NCBI GenBank assembly: GCA_964020085.1
Contig: OZ026604.1
Coordinates: 4,323,967-4,387,966, forward strand
Direction: 5' to 3'
Length of the DNA stretch: 64,000 bases
Source of the DNA: Micromussa lordhowensis
Taxonomy: Eukaryota > Cnidaria > Anthozoa > Scleractinia > Lobophylliidae
In this document: positions 1 to 12,534 of the stretch, one piece after another
Layout of the letters: each line of letters begins with the position of its first letter
Position numbering within the stretch: the stretch's first letter is position 1
Notes under the pieces: generated by a model
The model's input: only the letters and a program-made list of their open reading frames with translations
Database searches by the model: none
What the model was told of the DNA's origin: nothing
Made by a program: the position numbers and the translations under genes

Positions 1-83
1 TCAATTTCAGGAAGAGATAAATATACCTGTGTGATGTTCTTGACCCTTTCTTTATGGTATCAGACAAAAACAACAAGTCATAG

Positions 84-2839
84 GAAAAAAGTCAAGCAGC
101 AAAAGCTTATGTTTCTGCCAGTGAATCTGATAGTGATGAAAATGAAGTAGTAAGTATATAATACTGCAATTTGTTTATTTCAATTTTTATGATAACTGCA
201 GAAATTCTCGCGCGCTCATTGGCTAATTTTTATCGTCAATATGGGGACACACATGAATTTGAAATTCGTGCGACGCGTCAGCAAGCGAGAGCAGGCAATT
301 CGACCATTTGTTATTGTAAAAAACAAATTGACGTCAGTTTTTAATGAGTCTGTCCTGTTATTGACAATGAATTTCGTCATCACATTGTCAAAGTAGTCTG
401 CGGATCCACAGCTACTTTGACAATGTGATGACGAAATTTATGATCAATAACAGGACAGACGCATGAAAAACTGACGTCAATTTGTTAAATTGAGATTGTA
501 GTTTTTTTGGACAGATTTTGCACTTAAAACAATCTAATATTAGTATGTAGAACACACATAAGATTGTTATGATCCTATTGGCGCTACTCAACAGTTGGCC
601 CATTTTAATTTACTCATGGTGACCCTTTTTGTCTAATTAGCTTAAATAGTTGTAACTTGTTTTCCTTGATAGGGAACTTTGGCGACCATTTCTAAAGTAA
701 TGGCCGAAAAGGTGAGAGGCTTTTAGAAAAGTTATAAAAACAATAATGTTTTCTTTTAGTTGTTTAATTAGATTGCTTGGTATTAGTTCCCAGTGGGATA
801 ATTAGGCCTTTCTATACCACTCCTTGTTAATATCACACACCACTTGACGCTGACCAGTTTACTCGAGGCTGTTTTTCTTTTATATAGTTGTTTTAAATAG
901 CGTGTGACTTTTTCCTATATTCTTTGGCTTGTAACCTGTATTCAGTGTGTCTCCGGTTCAAACTTTTGTAAATAAACTCGATCATCGCTGGTGGCTCCCT
1001 CCACTACTTGTTGTGCTACTGTCTCTTCTACTTATAATAGAAATGTTTTCTATTCGGCTGAGCGAAGCGAAAGAGAATAGAAAAATATTAATGAGTCAGC
1101 TTAAAGTTGGCCAACTGGAACATTAAACCTGTTCCCTCACATGTTGTTTGTTTGTTTTATCATTAGAATAAAGTACCACAGTGACTATAATGCAATAAAA
1201 AACTGAAATACAAATAAAAATGCACTAAATCATTGTTTATAAAGTGACATGATGTCATTTTGTTTCCAAGTTTTATTGCAAAATAATGATCAATAAGAGA
1301 ATTCTATTAAGCTTTTTTAATCTTTGGCTAAAAAACAAATTTCTAAGTAAATTGATTTAAGGCTCGATGTTCTTTATTAACAATAGCTGATAAAGAGATA
1401 ATGTTACATACACATCTAACAAAACAATCAGTAATTTACTGATCATCGATAAACACTGTTTTTCAGGTTTTAGCCAAAACAATGTTGCAAAAGCAGCGAA
1501 CAAATCCAGTTTTACACAAAGAAGCAGAAGTGCACAAAAATACTACCCAGATTGATGTACCCAAAGTTACAGTTGGTTAGTTTCTAATTAAGAAAATCAA
1601 TAATCTTATGCAAGCTCAGTGACATATCTATTTTACAGTGCAACTACTATGTATTTATTATTATATAACATTTAGTGGTATAACGAGTAGTAGAAAATCA
1701 ATAGAAACGCTATCCAGATATTCTTTTTATAACCCATGACTTGTGTGGTGTCATTTTTTTAAATATCTTTTTTGAGCCTTTAACTGTATTTAAATTGGTT
1801 AGTGTGTGATCAAAACATCTTAATCGGATCTTCCTCAGAAGTATTTTGTAATTGTCAGACATCTTCGGTAATCTTAAGAAATTTTCAGAAAATGTTCGGA
1901 AACGTTTGTGTGGCCTTCAGGCAACTTTTGGGGAATATTTGGAACTCTTGGGAACGTGGTTGGAAATCTTTGGAAAAACGTCAAAAAAAGTTGTTATTAG
2001 CATGGTCGTAGTGTGGGGATTTTATATAATAAGAAAATTACATGGTCACTTGGAGATACAACATTTCTCTTCTCATGTCAACAAATTTTTCAACACTCCA
2101 AGAGAAATTTCATATCTCTGTGCAGCCATGTAATATCCTCTGTTTATTTCACCTGTCAATAACATGAGAACTCTGAAATTTTTCGCTGCCATCAATCATT
2201 TTTAGGGGACCTTAAAAGAGAAACAGAAGTTCACTTCAACAGGTTCGAAAGGTCATGGTCTGTGGGTTAAAATTGTGATTGGTGGATTTTTATTCGTTTT
2301 ATTTCATTTGTTTCTTTTTCTGAAGGTTAGTTGATTGTGGTTGTAATTATGATTGATGGAAGCAAAAAATGCAATCGTAAACTGGCTTTGGAACTTCAGA
2401 GTTTGTGTGTTATTAAAAGGTGCAGTACCAAATCTGTGTCAACACGGAGGAAGAACAAAACCTTCCAACCAAGCCAATGAAATTTAGAGTACAACAAAAT
2501 GAAATTTCAACTTGTTCACTCATGAAGCTTATGAATTTATTATTCTCATTCTGTCCTTGGAAAAGTTAACATTGCCTGGGTGGCCCCAGTTACAGTATGT
2601 AACATCTTAGGGCCTCCACAGATTAAAGAGACTATTGTCCATCACAAAATGTTGTTGATTTAGTTTTTAGTGAAAGAGAAAATCATGTGACCCAATAAAT
2701 TATTGTTTTTCTACCAGCAGATGAAAGTACCAGGGAACAGGACCAAGATGAAGAACATGTCTCATCAGATAGTGAGACATCCGATAGTGAGCCATCAGGA
2801 ACTAAAATTAAAACACCTGATCATCTACTGTATGCATGA
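84..2839 (+). CDS. 3' exons of an unidentified gene with an acidic tail (5' partial)
   Basis: Four exon-like segments keep one reading frame across GT-AG introns: about 84-149, 673-711, 1467-1575 and 2721-2839, ending at TGA 2837-2839. The first ends in a Ser/Asp/Glu stretch, the third is basic and rich in Gln, Lys and Thr, and the last is strongly acidic (repeated SD/SE). The exon lengths fit together: 39 bp in phase 0, 109 bp ending in phase 1, then a phase-1 start that completes an Asp codon. The acceptor of the first segment is weak (a TAG just before position 84), so its start is uncertain. No domain is recognised. It could be the C-terminus of a nuclear protein or of a decayed element gene. 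Splicing is inferred from the sequence only. Confidence 0.4.
323..485. repeat. Palindromic MITE, copy 1
   Basis: Two arms of about 75 bp are inverted copies of each other around a centre near 404. The outer ends read ACAAATTGACGTCAG and its complement, and the inner arms read CATTGTCAAAGTAG and its complement. There is no coding potential; the short ORF across it only reads through the arm. A diverged copy lies at 42810-42991. Confidence 0.75.
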
Positions 2840-4519
2840 TAGACAGTCACTGAATTTACCCAGTCAATACATTTGACTTCTGACAGATAACTCTAACCTT
2901 CAACCTTCAAGGGAAATTTAAAAGAATTTGAGTTATTGAGAGTTAAAGTTATGGAGGGTAAAATTAGTAATAAAATCACCTCAAGGGAAATGGAAATCAA
3001 GTTAGGGGAGTCAACCATACATATATTAATACATATTACATTAATTTTATACATGTAGCACTGAATGGATGCTGACTTCAAGGATTATGATATAACTTTG
3101 GCCCAGTTGTAGCACTAATGGTCTCTTTCTTGTTTTTGTTATTAGGCATTAGCCATTCCACAAGTATGATGAATAAGGTACTTTGATTTAATGAAAATGA
3201 ATGATGAATTATACATGTATCTTTACAGTTTATGACTACCTGTTGTATTTGTGTGGCATATTGGACAAATTACACCACGACTATGAATACCACCTTGTTG
3301 GAAGCACTGGCCAAGACATACTGTCTACAATATTACAAAACTTGTTAGAGCTAAGAAAATAAAATAAAATACAAATCCAGATAATTGAGACAGAATTTTA
3401 AATTTATGAAGTACTGTTCATGTACCAGTATACAGAGCTTATGGATACCAAGGTTAGTACCTAAAAACTAGTAGTTTCCATGGGAAAGTAAAGTGCTGCG
3501 AGTGAAGTTTATGTGGAAGATTTTTTTTTTGTCATGTAGGAAGTATTAGAGGGATGAGTGAAGATAAGTTACTATGTTAGACTATTTTGATAAAGGCTAA
3601 TAAGGTTGCAAATGGTTTATTTGTGGCAACTATGTTGCTCCCAAAAAAACGGCTTGAAATGCAGGCTACGTAATAAATGTGATTAATAGATGATATTTAC
3701 ATAACGATTACTAAGGGACACTTGCGTAGCGGAGGGAAAGATAAAAAAGAACGGCCAACGCGAAAAAACAAAAACGGTGGAGTTGGGAGGGGGAATGTAT
3801 TGCTGGAACCTCTTCGACCTCGTTCAACTGCGAAATACTGTTGCTGATGTAGAGTTACAAGTCAAGCCTACCAGTCAAGCTCCAATTTTATAACGAGTGC
3901 GGAACGCGAGCGGTAGATTTTTTATGTTTTCTGCGGTAAAGGCAAGGGAGAAAGCGTGAGCGTGTATTGTTACGCGCATGTGTGGTGGCGAGCTGTCAAA
4001 GTTTGTGTTTGTGAAACAAACAAATGAGAGAATTTGCAACGCTGCAGGGGATAAAAGTTCGTAGTGGGGCTAATTTGAAAATTGCGTTGTTGCGAGGATT
4101 TTGCTCGCTGTGAGGTGGCAAGTGTACGGTTAGTGTCTCCTATTTTTTCACAGTTTTGCTTATTTCTTTAGTACAACATTAAAGCGACGTCGATTTCAGT
4201 GGGCCGATGAAAGCATGACATGTCTTTTATAAAACGTCACCACTTGTGGTCGAAGTGGCGGCAGTCGACGGCTGGGTTGTATTTTTGTTTATATTTTCAA
4301 AGTGTTGGGTTGTTTTGATGCTAATCTTTGTGAACGATACATGTGGGGTGGCTGTTTTGAACCCTTTGTATTTTTGTTTATCTTTTCCTAAATGTGTGAA
4401 TATTTGGTAATAAGGTTTGCGAAGTGTTTGCAGATGATGTGTTTTGGTGTATGGATTTGACAGGTTTGGGGTTGCACGTACATGTAACGGGTGAAAGAAG
4501 GAATTTTATATTGACAGTC
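2840..4519. other. Intergenic stretch with no recognised gene
   Basis: AT-rich sequence with no convincing exon. The part from about 3700 to 4519 is richer in CpG and leads directly to the first exon of the OB-fold gene, so it is the likely place for that gene's promoter. No TATA box was seen at a convincing distance. Confidence 0.4.
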
Positions 4520-6095
4520 ATGTCTCACGGGCCGTTCAAAGGTGAGATTTTGCACATATTTTGTGAGTTGTAGCAAGAGGAAGAAAAGTTAGCTTCTGGT
4601 TACTTCTGAGATATTACATCAAAGAAATTGAACACTGCTCAGTTACGGTGTACATTGATTTGTTTTGTTAGATGAGTCATTGTGGCAGGGGTTACTGACA
4701 GATGAAGCTAAAGAGTTTGCAGACTCTCTTTCAACTGTAAAGGACGACATGATGAACGAACAAGGTAAACATTATAGGTTATTTTCAAACACTGTACAAT
4801 TATTTTTGAGCAACAGAAAGCAAATTTTTCCCGTTGTTACTTGTCAGCTAACACTGAAAACTGCTAAATTACATTTGTTTTGTTAGATGAGTCATTGTGG
4901 CAGGGGTTACTGACAAAAGAAACGAAAGAGTTTAAAGACTCCGTTTCCGCTGTAAAAGATTGCAAGATGAACGAGCAAGGTAAACATTATAGGTTATTTT
5001 TTAGAGACAGCAAGCAATTTTTTGTGGCTACTTATGAGTAATATTGAGAAACACGGCTAAGTTAAATTGATCTGTTTGTTAGATGTGTCGTCGTTGCAAG
5101 GGTCATCGACCAAAGAGTTGAAAGAGACGAAGGAGTTGGAAGGCTACATACACTGTCTTTCACCTGTCAAGGACACGATGAACAAGCAAGCCAAATTTTT
5201 TGACTTTAAAGTGCAGTTAAAGGAAGAAATAGTGCGAGGGGTTTGCTTTTCTCCAGAAAAGAAGGAGAAACTCGAACAGTTTCAAAAGTGCAAATCACCG
5301 ATAAAAATCCGAAAGTATGGGGAAAATCACAAGTATGGCGCCAGAAACGTTGTCATTGAAAAAAAAAACCAGGTAATTCTAAGTGCGGCCCCTCTTTGTT
5401 TTGCATGTGTTGATTTAGATAGTGATAAGTCAATTGGGTCACTGAAGAGGGTTGCTCCAAATCAGACAGTTACAATTAAGGGTAAAGTTGTTAACCTTTC
5501 TGGTAGAAAGAAAATAGCTGGCAAGAATTTAAGTAAGCAAGAAGGGATGATTGTTGATAGCAATGATACTATGAAAGTTGTATTATGGGAGTCATTCATT
5601 GACTCAGTTGAAGAAGGAAAAACTTATGAGTTTATTAACTTTACCTATAAAGTTGATAAATATGGTATTTATATTGGAAGTGGTAGAAATGAAAGTTCTG
5701 TGAAGGAAGTAGAAGGCCTGGAAGGTCCTTTAGCAGAATGTGTTGTTGATGAAAGGGAATTGGCAGAAAGAGAAATAGAATGTACTGTTCTTGGCATAAG
5801 TGATGCATCTAAATACCACAGCTGTCGCAATTGTAAGAAGAAAATTGAAATTGATGGAAAGGTTGCTCACTGTTCTTGTGGGATGAGTCAGAAGGTTAGT
5901 GCAGCATGTATACAGTGGGTGGTTAAATTGTTTGTAGAAGAACCTGGAGGCAATGCATTTCATTTGACTGCATTCCATGCAGCAGTAAGGCAGCTCATGG
6001 CAAAATTTGGACAAGAGTCACTGTTGAATGAAATGTCTCCCCTTGAATTAAAAAAATGTTTTGTTAAGTTTGGATGGAATAAAAGTTGTTTATAA
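4520..6095 (+). CDS. OB-fold / zinc-ribbon protein with triplicated exon (RPA-like)
   Basis: Four exons, 4520-4541, 4672-4764, 4887-4979 and 5083-6095, splice in phase 1 at every junction and give 406 codons ending at the TAA at 6093-6095. Residues 8-38, 39-69 and the start of the last exon are copies of one 31-residue segment (DES/DVS, xKEFxDS, VKDxMNxQ). Residues about 190-290 look like an OB-fold (TIKGKVVNLSG, then MKVVLWESF). Near residue 314 a CxxC and, about 14 residues later, a CxC form a probable zinc ribbon. OB-fold plus zinc ribbon resembles the DNA-binding region of replication protein A large subunits and OB proteins carried by some transposons, so single-stranded DNA binding is a reasonable inference. 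The start ATG at 4520 is followed after seven codons by a good donor (G|GTGAGA). The ORF is intact, so it may be functional. Confidence 0.7.
4661..5190 (+). repeat. Tandem duplication of a 93-bp exon with its flanking introns
   Basis: The exons at 4672-4764 and 4887-4979 are both 93 bp, begin with the same 24 bases, end in GAACxAxCAAG and share the next intron bases (GTAAACATTATAGGTTATTT). Their acceptors share TTTGTTAG. The third member, at 5083, is more diverged and runs into the terminal exon. Spacing is 215 bp and then 196 bp. All three junctions are phase 1, so copies can be gained or lost without breaking the frame. Confidence 0.8.
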
Positions 6096-6934
6096 TTGTA
6101 CAAATAACTCCATAAAGGAGGTGCTGTGAGATACAATAATTGTTGGAATTAAAACATATGTTAGATATTTTGGGCCCAGTTCTTTGAAAGATGGTTAAGT
6201 TAAAGCCCAGGATGAAGTCAAATTTTAAGCAAGGTTTTTTTGTATAAGAATGTGTGACTTCAGCCTACAAAATACTTTTTGCTGTACTTTGAAAAGAAGA
6301 AATGCTAACACAAAATGTTTTTCTGGGCTATGGATAGGACAGTAAATACAAAAAGTGGAACAAAATTTTAATTGTGGATTAATGCTAATCGGTCTTTCAG
6401 GAACTGGGCCTTGTAGTTCATGCTGTAACATCAGTATGGATTACCTTTGGTTGGTGTTGTGTTGTGATACACAGTTTTAATTTAGTGAAGTTGAAATTTC
6501 AGTAACTAATTTATGCAGCTTGTCAGTGTGGTTGTTAGCCTGGAGAGACTGTCAAAAAATATATCATTAAGTCAGAAATTATCAAACTGCATGTAGTACT
6601 AAGCTTGCATGTTGAAACTGACTTTTGGCAAATATTGGTTGTTCCAAAAGTAAGAAATGTCAACATATTTTATATTTCCAGTTTGCATTCAGTAATTCCC
6701 AGGCAACTGGCCACTGACATGGGTCAAGGTGTTGCAGTTTGCTTTTGTTTAGGTTCTCTATAATTGCAACAAATTAATAGAAGATTTACTTCAGGGCTGT
6801 CATTAAAATTTGTATTTGGTAAATACATGGGGAGAAATCCGTGACAGTCAGCGGAACGCATTGAGGGCTCGGGAATCAAGGGAAAGCTCATACTGATCAT
6901 GCGCGAACGTATCAAATAAACACAGAACACAGTA
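6096..6934. other. Intergenic; 3' flank of OB gene and 5' flank of chromodomain gene
   Basis: No coding exon is seen. From about 6840 the sequence becomes CpG-richer up to the ATG at 6935, which suits a TATA-less promoter. The small ORFs on the opposite strand have no recognisable product. Confidence 0.35.
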
Positions 6935-8072
6935 ATGGCGACTGGTGTGCGAAGTTCAAGCAAAAATTCTCGCGGTTTTTTCATGCAAATGCGCAATGCT
7001 TCCTCCTCAGATCTTCTCTGGGGAGGGAAAAGCTTGAAAAAAGTTAAAAGAAATGTTAGTTCGGATTATTTCGCTGTGGAGCGCTCGATTTCCAGGAGGA
7101 GTTCGGGCGGAACGGTGAGTTCAAGTTTTGGTTTTAATATTGTGGTTTGTCAGGTATTTCTGGTGCATTTCTCTTGTTCTTACGCTTATAATACATCATT
7201 TTTTTAGACTCAGTATTTGGTAAAATGGCTTGGTTACAGCGCATTTGAAAACACTTGGGAGGAAGAGGAAAACCTCACCATTGATCTTGTCAGGTCAGTT
7301 TTATGGACACTTCTTTGTTTTTCAATTGAGTTTTCTTCGAGGAGACACAACAACTGCATGTAGAAAGACCTGTTGAAGTGTTACTTAGACCTTTGGTAGA
7401 ACTTTTATTGGCAGTGTTCTAACTTCAGTCAAATGTGTAGACCAATAATTTATGTTAATAGTTTCCAGTACTAGGATGTCTACACTGTAATAGAATTATA
7501 TAAGTCTATTTCTTTATTAAATGTATTTATTTATGTTTCTACATTGATGTTTTGGAATAAAACGCTGATTAGTATTCATGTATTTCATTCAATTTTGGTT
7601 TCCTAGTTAATCTCGAGAAGAGCTGACCTAGTTTTTATTTTGATTCTGTTGCAGAACTTATGAGAAGCCCAAAGTGCAACCAGAGAGGTTGATGAGAGCT
7701 GTAGATACTTTACGGGTATCGGTGCTCTCGAAACTTAAAAATAAGAGTAGATGTAATGCTGTAATTGACTTTGACCATGATTGCTTTCGAAGCTTGTTTC
7801 ATGGAAAGGGAAGAGAGGCCAGGGAAAAGGGGTATATTTTATTATACGAAGCCGACTTCAGTCGATGCAAACTCCCTGAAATATGGGATTTGGTTTGTGA
7901 CTGCAATGGGGATGGGGTAAGGGTAAAATACCCTTTTAAGGTGCGACTATTTTTAGCTAAGTCACCTAGAACTTTTACACTTGTCCAGGGAAAATTTTTA
8001 GAAGATAAGCGAATGCTTATTGAGAAACTTTCTCTGGACTTTAACCGTCAGCCATTCACACTTTTAAATTAG
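6935..8072 (+). CDS. Chromodomain protein with a novel C-terminal region
   Basis: Three exons, 6935-7114, 7208-7293 and 7655-8072, join in frame (phase 0, then phase 2) to 227 residues. Residues about 44-88 form a chromodomain: YxVE near residue 44, then QYLVKWLGY and ENTWExEENL after the first junction, with the expected aromatic residues Y, W and W. Chromodomains bind methylated histone tails or help target proteins to chromatin, so a nuclear chromatin role is inferred. Residues about 95-227 form a separate basic domain, with a [13 protein letters not shown] stretch and a [10 protein letters not shown] segment, that is not recognised. The N-terminal 40 residues are Ser/Arg-rich and probably disordered. 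The ORF is intact with clean splice sites. A domesticated origin from the chromodomain of a retroelement or Polinton integrase is possible but not shown. Confidence 0.75.
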
Positions 8073-8587
8073 ATTACTTTCTTTGAGCTTAACCCAATCT
8101 AATCATGCAGCCAAACCTTGAGCCTTGTGACATGGTCTTATAGTGTGTCAGTGAAACCATATTGCATAACCATTCGAATGAAAGTTTCACAGTTAGATGA
8201 GTTAAGCCAAATCAAATTTAGGATTTTACCAAAGTTTGATTTTGGCCGTGTGAGTGAAAGGGTTAAAAACAAAGGAGGTACAACACAACAGACAGCTTTA
8301 TAAGGTCAACATTATATGCTGTGTTTTCATATGTCAAAGTACCATTGCCAAGTCCATGGTGCAATAAGCACTTACAACAAATCATGATTTGACTTCCTAG
8401 CAGTTTTCACCAACAGCTCTCTTTCATCAAATATTTTGATTGGGTCTCTTTTTAATCATGATTTCTCATTTATTCAATGGCTCATTTATTCAAAGAGTGT
8501 TGACCTTATTTACGGTATGTTAAGTAACAAGTTGCCTGATTGATTCAGGAGGAAAACTTGGAAAAATCAGAATGTGTTGACTGCTTG
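8073..8587. other. Intergenic between convergent genes
   Basis: Lies between the stop of the chromodomain gene and the C-terminal remnant of the - strand pseudogene. It is AT-rich. A short + strand ORF at 8118-8303 has no recognisable features. Confidence 0.35.
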
Positions 8588-11293
8588 CTAGTTGTTTGCT
8601 GATTGCTGATTTTCTTGTTTAGAAATCTCCTCCAGCTGTTTGATAAGCTCAGCTTTGTTTTTTTTTGACTGAAACCTTTGGCATTTCTCTGTTTCAGTTC
8701 ATTTTTTAATTCTTTAACTGTCATTTTTGAAAAATCAGTATTGGAGCTTGGGGCTTGTGTAGGGGGTTGTTCATTTTGAGCTTCACTTGGTTACTGTAGA
8801 TGTTCAGTTAGATGAATTTTTGCTCGTTTTCGGGCTTCTTTAATTTCAACATCCCAGTAGCTTTCTTTTCTCTTGATGTAATTTCGCACCTCCCTTTCAT
8901 GGTCTTTAAGCTCCCATTGACGTCTTTCTTGCCGAAGGACATCCCCAGCAGAATCCCATTTATTGGACTTGCGCAAAATAATCCCACGAGCCATGTCGTT
9001 GTTCTTTTCAACTCCTTGCCCTGTGAAAATTTTGACTGATTTGTGGAGCTCGAAGAACCTGGGGATGTGTGTTACCATGATATGCATATATAGTGTTATT
9101 CTATTTCTTTCATACCCCTCCCTTTTGCCATTTAAGCCGAGGAACAAAGAAATCCACTGCTTTGCTTTCAAAAAAAACTGTTTTGGGTCTTTCTCTGGAT
9201 TCCAGTTGTTGACAACTTTGTAGATGTCAGCAAATGCTGTCCATACCTCTACAACTGTTGATACAGTTTCTGGGCGTAGGGTATTGAGCAGTTTACTGGG
9301 TAAGTCAGCGAGCAGGATCTTCTTGTCAGATCCCAAGAGGCTTGTCCAGTCATATCTGCCACTTGCTTTCCCATCAGCATTTTTTTGTTCCCACACATCA
9401 AAAGAAACACCACAAGATCTGATCACTTGAATAAGGTTTTTGAGGTGTGCCCCCTTTGCTTCCCCCTTTTTTTTGTCTAAGTCATCTTCATGGTCCCAGT
9501 CTAAACATTCATTGACCAAATTTTCAATCAAAATATCTGTAACACGTAGCATCAAGTGAAGTTCATCTACTACTATATGATCCAGTGGAATGTTCAACAA
9601 AGGTTGCTTATCACAGCAGTAATTATCTTTAGATGTTGTTGACATTTCACGGATCTCTTCAAGAGTTCTTACCATGGGTGGAGTGTTATAAATCAGGTAG
9701 TTGTCACTTATGTTCCAACGATCAGCCTTGTGTACTTTACACCAAGCACAGGCGTAGTTGGATGTGGCTCCTTTGAGTCCAAGCATCAATAAAATAAATT
9801 TGTAATCACCTCCAAGGTAAAATTCAGTGTTGAGGTCTTGACCATCCACAGTTAATTTTGCTGACGTAATCAAGCTGTTTACTTCCTTGAATAGACTTCC
9901 AAATGACACCTTTATTGTCTGATACCCTTCACTTCCATTGACTATATACCAATAGGACAGATTCCCCAGTTTGAAGAATAGAAAATGAAAGTAAAATGAA
10001 ATTTGAATTTCTTGTCATTCTGGCACCATCACCATTGATTTTAATTTTGATTTTGTCATTGATAGTATAAAAGTCAGGGTTTTGCTTGAGGTAATCAGAA
10101 ATGTGTTCTTCGAAAACAGTTTTAACGGAACTCACTTTGCCTCCTTCAAAATTTCCATCCAATGCCTCAATGTGGCACATTTTGTTCAATTGTTCGCGGC
10201 ACTGCTTCACCAAGTAAGACCTGGGTAGGCTGTCTGTAACCATGGAGATCTCATGATAGAATGAATCTCCCACACAAAACTTGTCTAACAAGAAAAGGAT
10301 TTGCTCAACTTTTTTTTTTTCATCTTCGGACAATGAGCTGTACCTGTCTTCCCCCTCTGCAGATTGACATGTAGAATTGCTGGAATTGGGCAAGCAGCTA
10401 ACCTTGTGGATCACACCGGTGTCAGATTCTTTGACATTTAAACTTTCCAATTCAATACCGAAAGAACTGGCAAACCATAGAGCAGTCTGTGCTCTAGAGA
10501 GAAAGGTTTTTAATGTCCTAGACTTGTTTTTAACTTGTGAAAGAGGCTTTCCTTTGAACGATGAAATGTCAAGAGATTTTTCTAATGAGTTAATGTAATC
10601 TTTCAGTTCTTTGTTTTCTTCCTGTAAACTTTGGGTTTTCTTTTCACTTTGTTTCGCCTCTAACACCATCTGCTCATAGATCCTTTCCTTTTCCTCCTCT
10701 AAATTCTTACACCTTGATTTCCATTCTTGTAGCTCATCATGTAGGATTCCTATTTCATCATGCAGGCTGTCCATTTTGTTGTAAAACTCTTGAATCGTTT
10801 TTGCCTGCCCTTCCATTACGTGAAATTTCCAGGCTCGCTCTTCTAACTCTTTTCTTGCCCTACCTTTGGTTTTTTTGTACTGTAGAGAAATGTTGTATGC
10901 AATTTTCATCAAAGCTGAATCAATCTCTTGTCTAATACTTGGGTCGTCGCTGAAGGCAAAGCATTCACCAAGTGTGCACTTTTCGACCAAATTTATGTAG
11001 GTGAATTGTTTGGCGACCGATGAAGACGATGCCTCGTCTTCTTTTAGGCTTGTAGCAGAAGAACTTGACGTTTCATAGTTACTTCCGGTTGAAGAATTTT
11101 CACCGGAAGTGTCCTCAGAGCACGCGATTCCTTCTTGCACAATTTTATGTGCATCCTTGAAAAAGGGATAAGGAATTTCCAAAGTGAAAATGATTTTTCT
11201 TTCTTTTTCTCTCCCATCAAATCTTATATCTGGCCCAGTGACCCTGATTGCCTCCTCAAAACGAGCGCAACATTGACTAAATTCGTCCGACAT
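8588..11293 (-). pseudogene. Coiled-coil / RNase H-like / SAP protein, intronless and decayed
   Basis: The N-terminal ORF runs 11293-9929. It has an unrecognised domain, a Ser-rich linker, a heptad-rich coiled coil around residues 150-250, and a conserved block with KINGDGARM near its end. A one-base difference in a G4 run near 9955 shifts the frame into the second ORF, whose protein reads on upstream of its first Met. The second part (to 8791) has LGGDYKF, an AxWCK motif, VDELHLMLRVTD and FTGQGVEKNND. The acidic residues suggest an RNase H/DDE-type core, as in many transposases, but this is inference. The TAA at 8791-8793 is in frame with further coding sequence that reads as a SAP DNA-binding motif (MTVKELKNEL), itself shifted at an A9 run. 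A related gene with introns lies at 23099-24873. A retro-copied host gene is an alternative to a DNA transposon. Confidence 0.6.
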
Positions 11294-12534
11294 ACTTGCA
11301 AATTATTCTATGATGTAATGCTTCAGCATTGTTATTTTGCAATAAGGAAAGGCTACTAAGCTTTATTCAAAGCACTATGGGATTCAAAATGGTGGACGTC
11401 TTGTCAGGAAAATGGCTCTTCGGCGCTTCTAAAACATGGTGATTTGCAGTGTTTTCCTGGCACTTTAAAAATGGTGTCCCTCTCAGTCTTACTCAGCAAT
11501 GTTTTAGGGATTCTTTCGCCGAGTTTGGAACCAGTTTAATGCCATTAACGAGTCGTAAATCTGGATGAAAACTAAAGTTTCGCATGTAAACAAAACAGTC
11601 AGATATGAGAAAAACCTCCAGGAATCGTACAAAGTGGTTAGCCAGTCAACAATATGAGGGTTGTTAATGACATTTTGCCGCCGTTCTTCACTGGTGCAGG
11701 TGTTGCTTGTACATGTACTTTGTTGAAATAGAGCATGCAACTCTGGCCAGTGCATATCAGCTGATGAAAAGGTGAAAAAAAAATGTTGGGCTTCCAACAG
11801 TTGCTGACCTCAAGGGTCTTTCAGTTGCTTCCCTTGTTGACCACAGGGGTTTTTCAGTTGCAAACAAACGACTATCTGTGCTACAGCGAACGGCCATTTT
11901 CAATACCTCAAGATAGCGACGTTATAATCGCTATTCCTCGAAACACAGACAAAATGTTTCGATAATGAACCAGTGAGAATTCTGATTCCTTTGAATAACG
12001 TTTTTCAAGTACACGATCATTAACTAACTAAGAGTTATACTTACAAGATCGCTTTGCAGTTCAACGAGACGGACGAAAAAGCCACACAACTCTTCAGTTC
12101 CACGCAATTAATGTTGGGACTCTGTATAAGCTCACTGTAGATGACTTCCGACCTTCGCGTTTTAATTTACCGTAAAATTCCAGGAATTGCTTCAAATATT
12201 CTGAGAATTTGTACAACCATCACTGGCTTTCAAACTCTTCGCCGCGAAAACGTGGCTTTCTGCACGAAACAGGGGTTTCTCTTCCACATCGATACCATTT
12301 CTTCCGAATCGAAATTAGTCTCGATTTCGACTACTTGAAATCGAGGCAAATGCAGTGATATACATACAAACATCCAAATATCTAAAGTAAACCTGGCTTC
12401 TGGCGCAGGCAGCCCAGGCAGGTCACGTACGCGACCAAAATTAGTCTGGTGGCTTCGCAGCAATAATTATAAAAGGAGAATTGCTTGCACTTGAAATAAT
12501 ATATTTATTATAATTATTATTGTTAATTTTACAG
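11294..12534. other. Intergenic; 5' flank of the - strand pseudogene
   Basis: No gene recognised. The short ORFs on both strands at 11504-11965 and 12141-12463 have no family features. The stretch from 12490 to 12534 is a polypyrimidine/AT tract ending in an acceptor (TTTTACAG) that opens the next exon-like segment. Confidence 0.35.

Noticed and set aside
1852..2133. 93-residue + strand ORF with a hydrophobic centre
   Set aside because: It lies in the intron between two phase-matched exons, contains repeated GGAA/TTTGG words, and has no splice or domain support.
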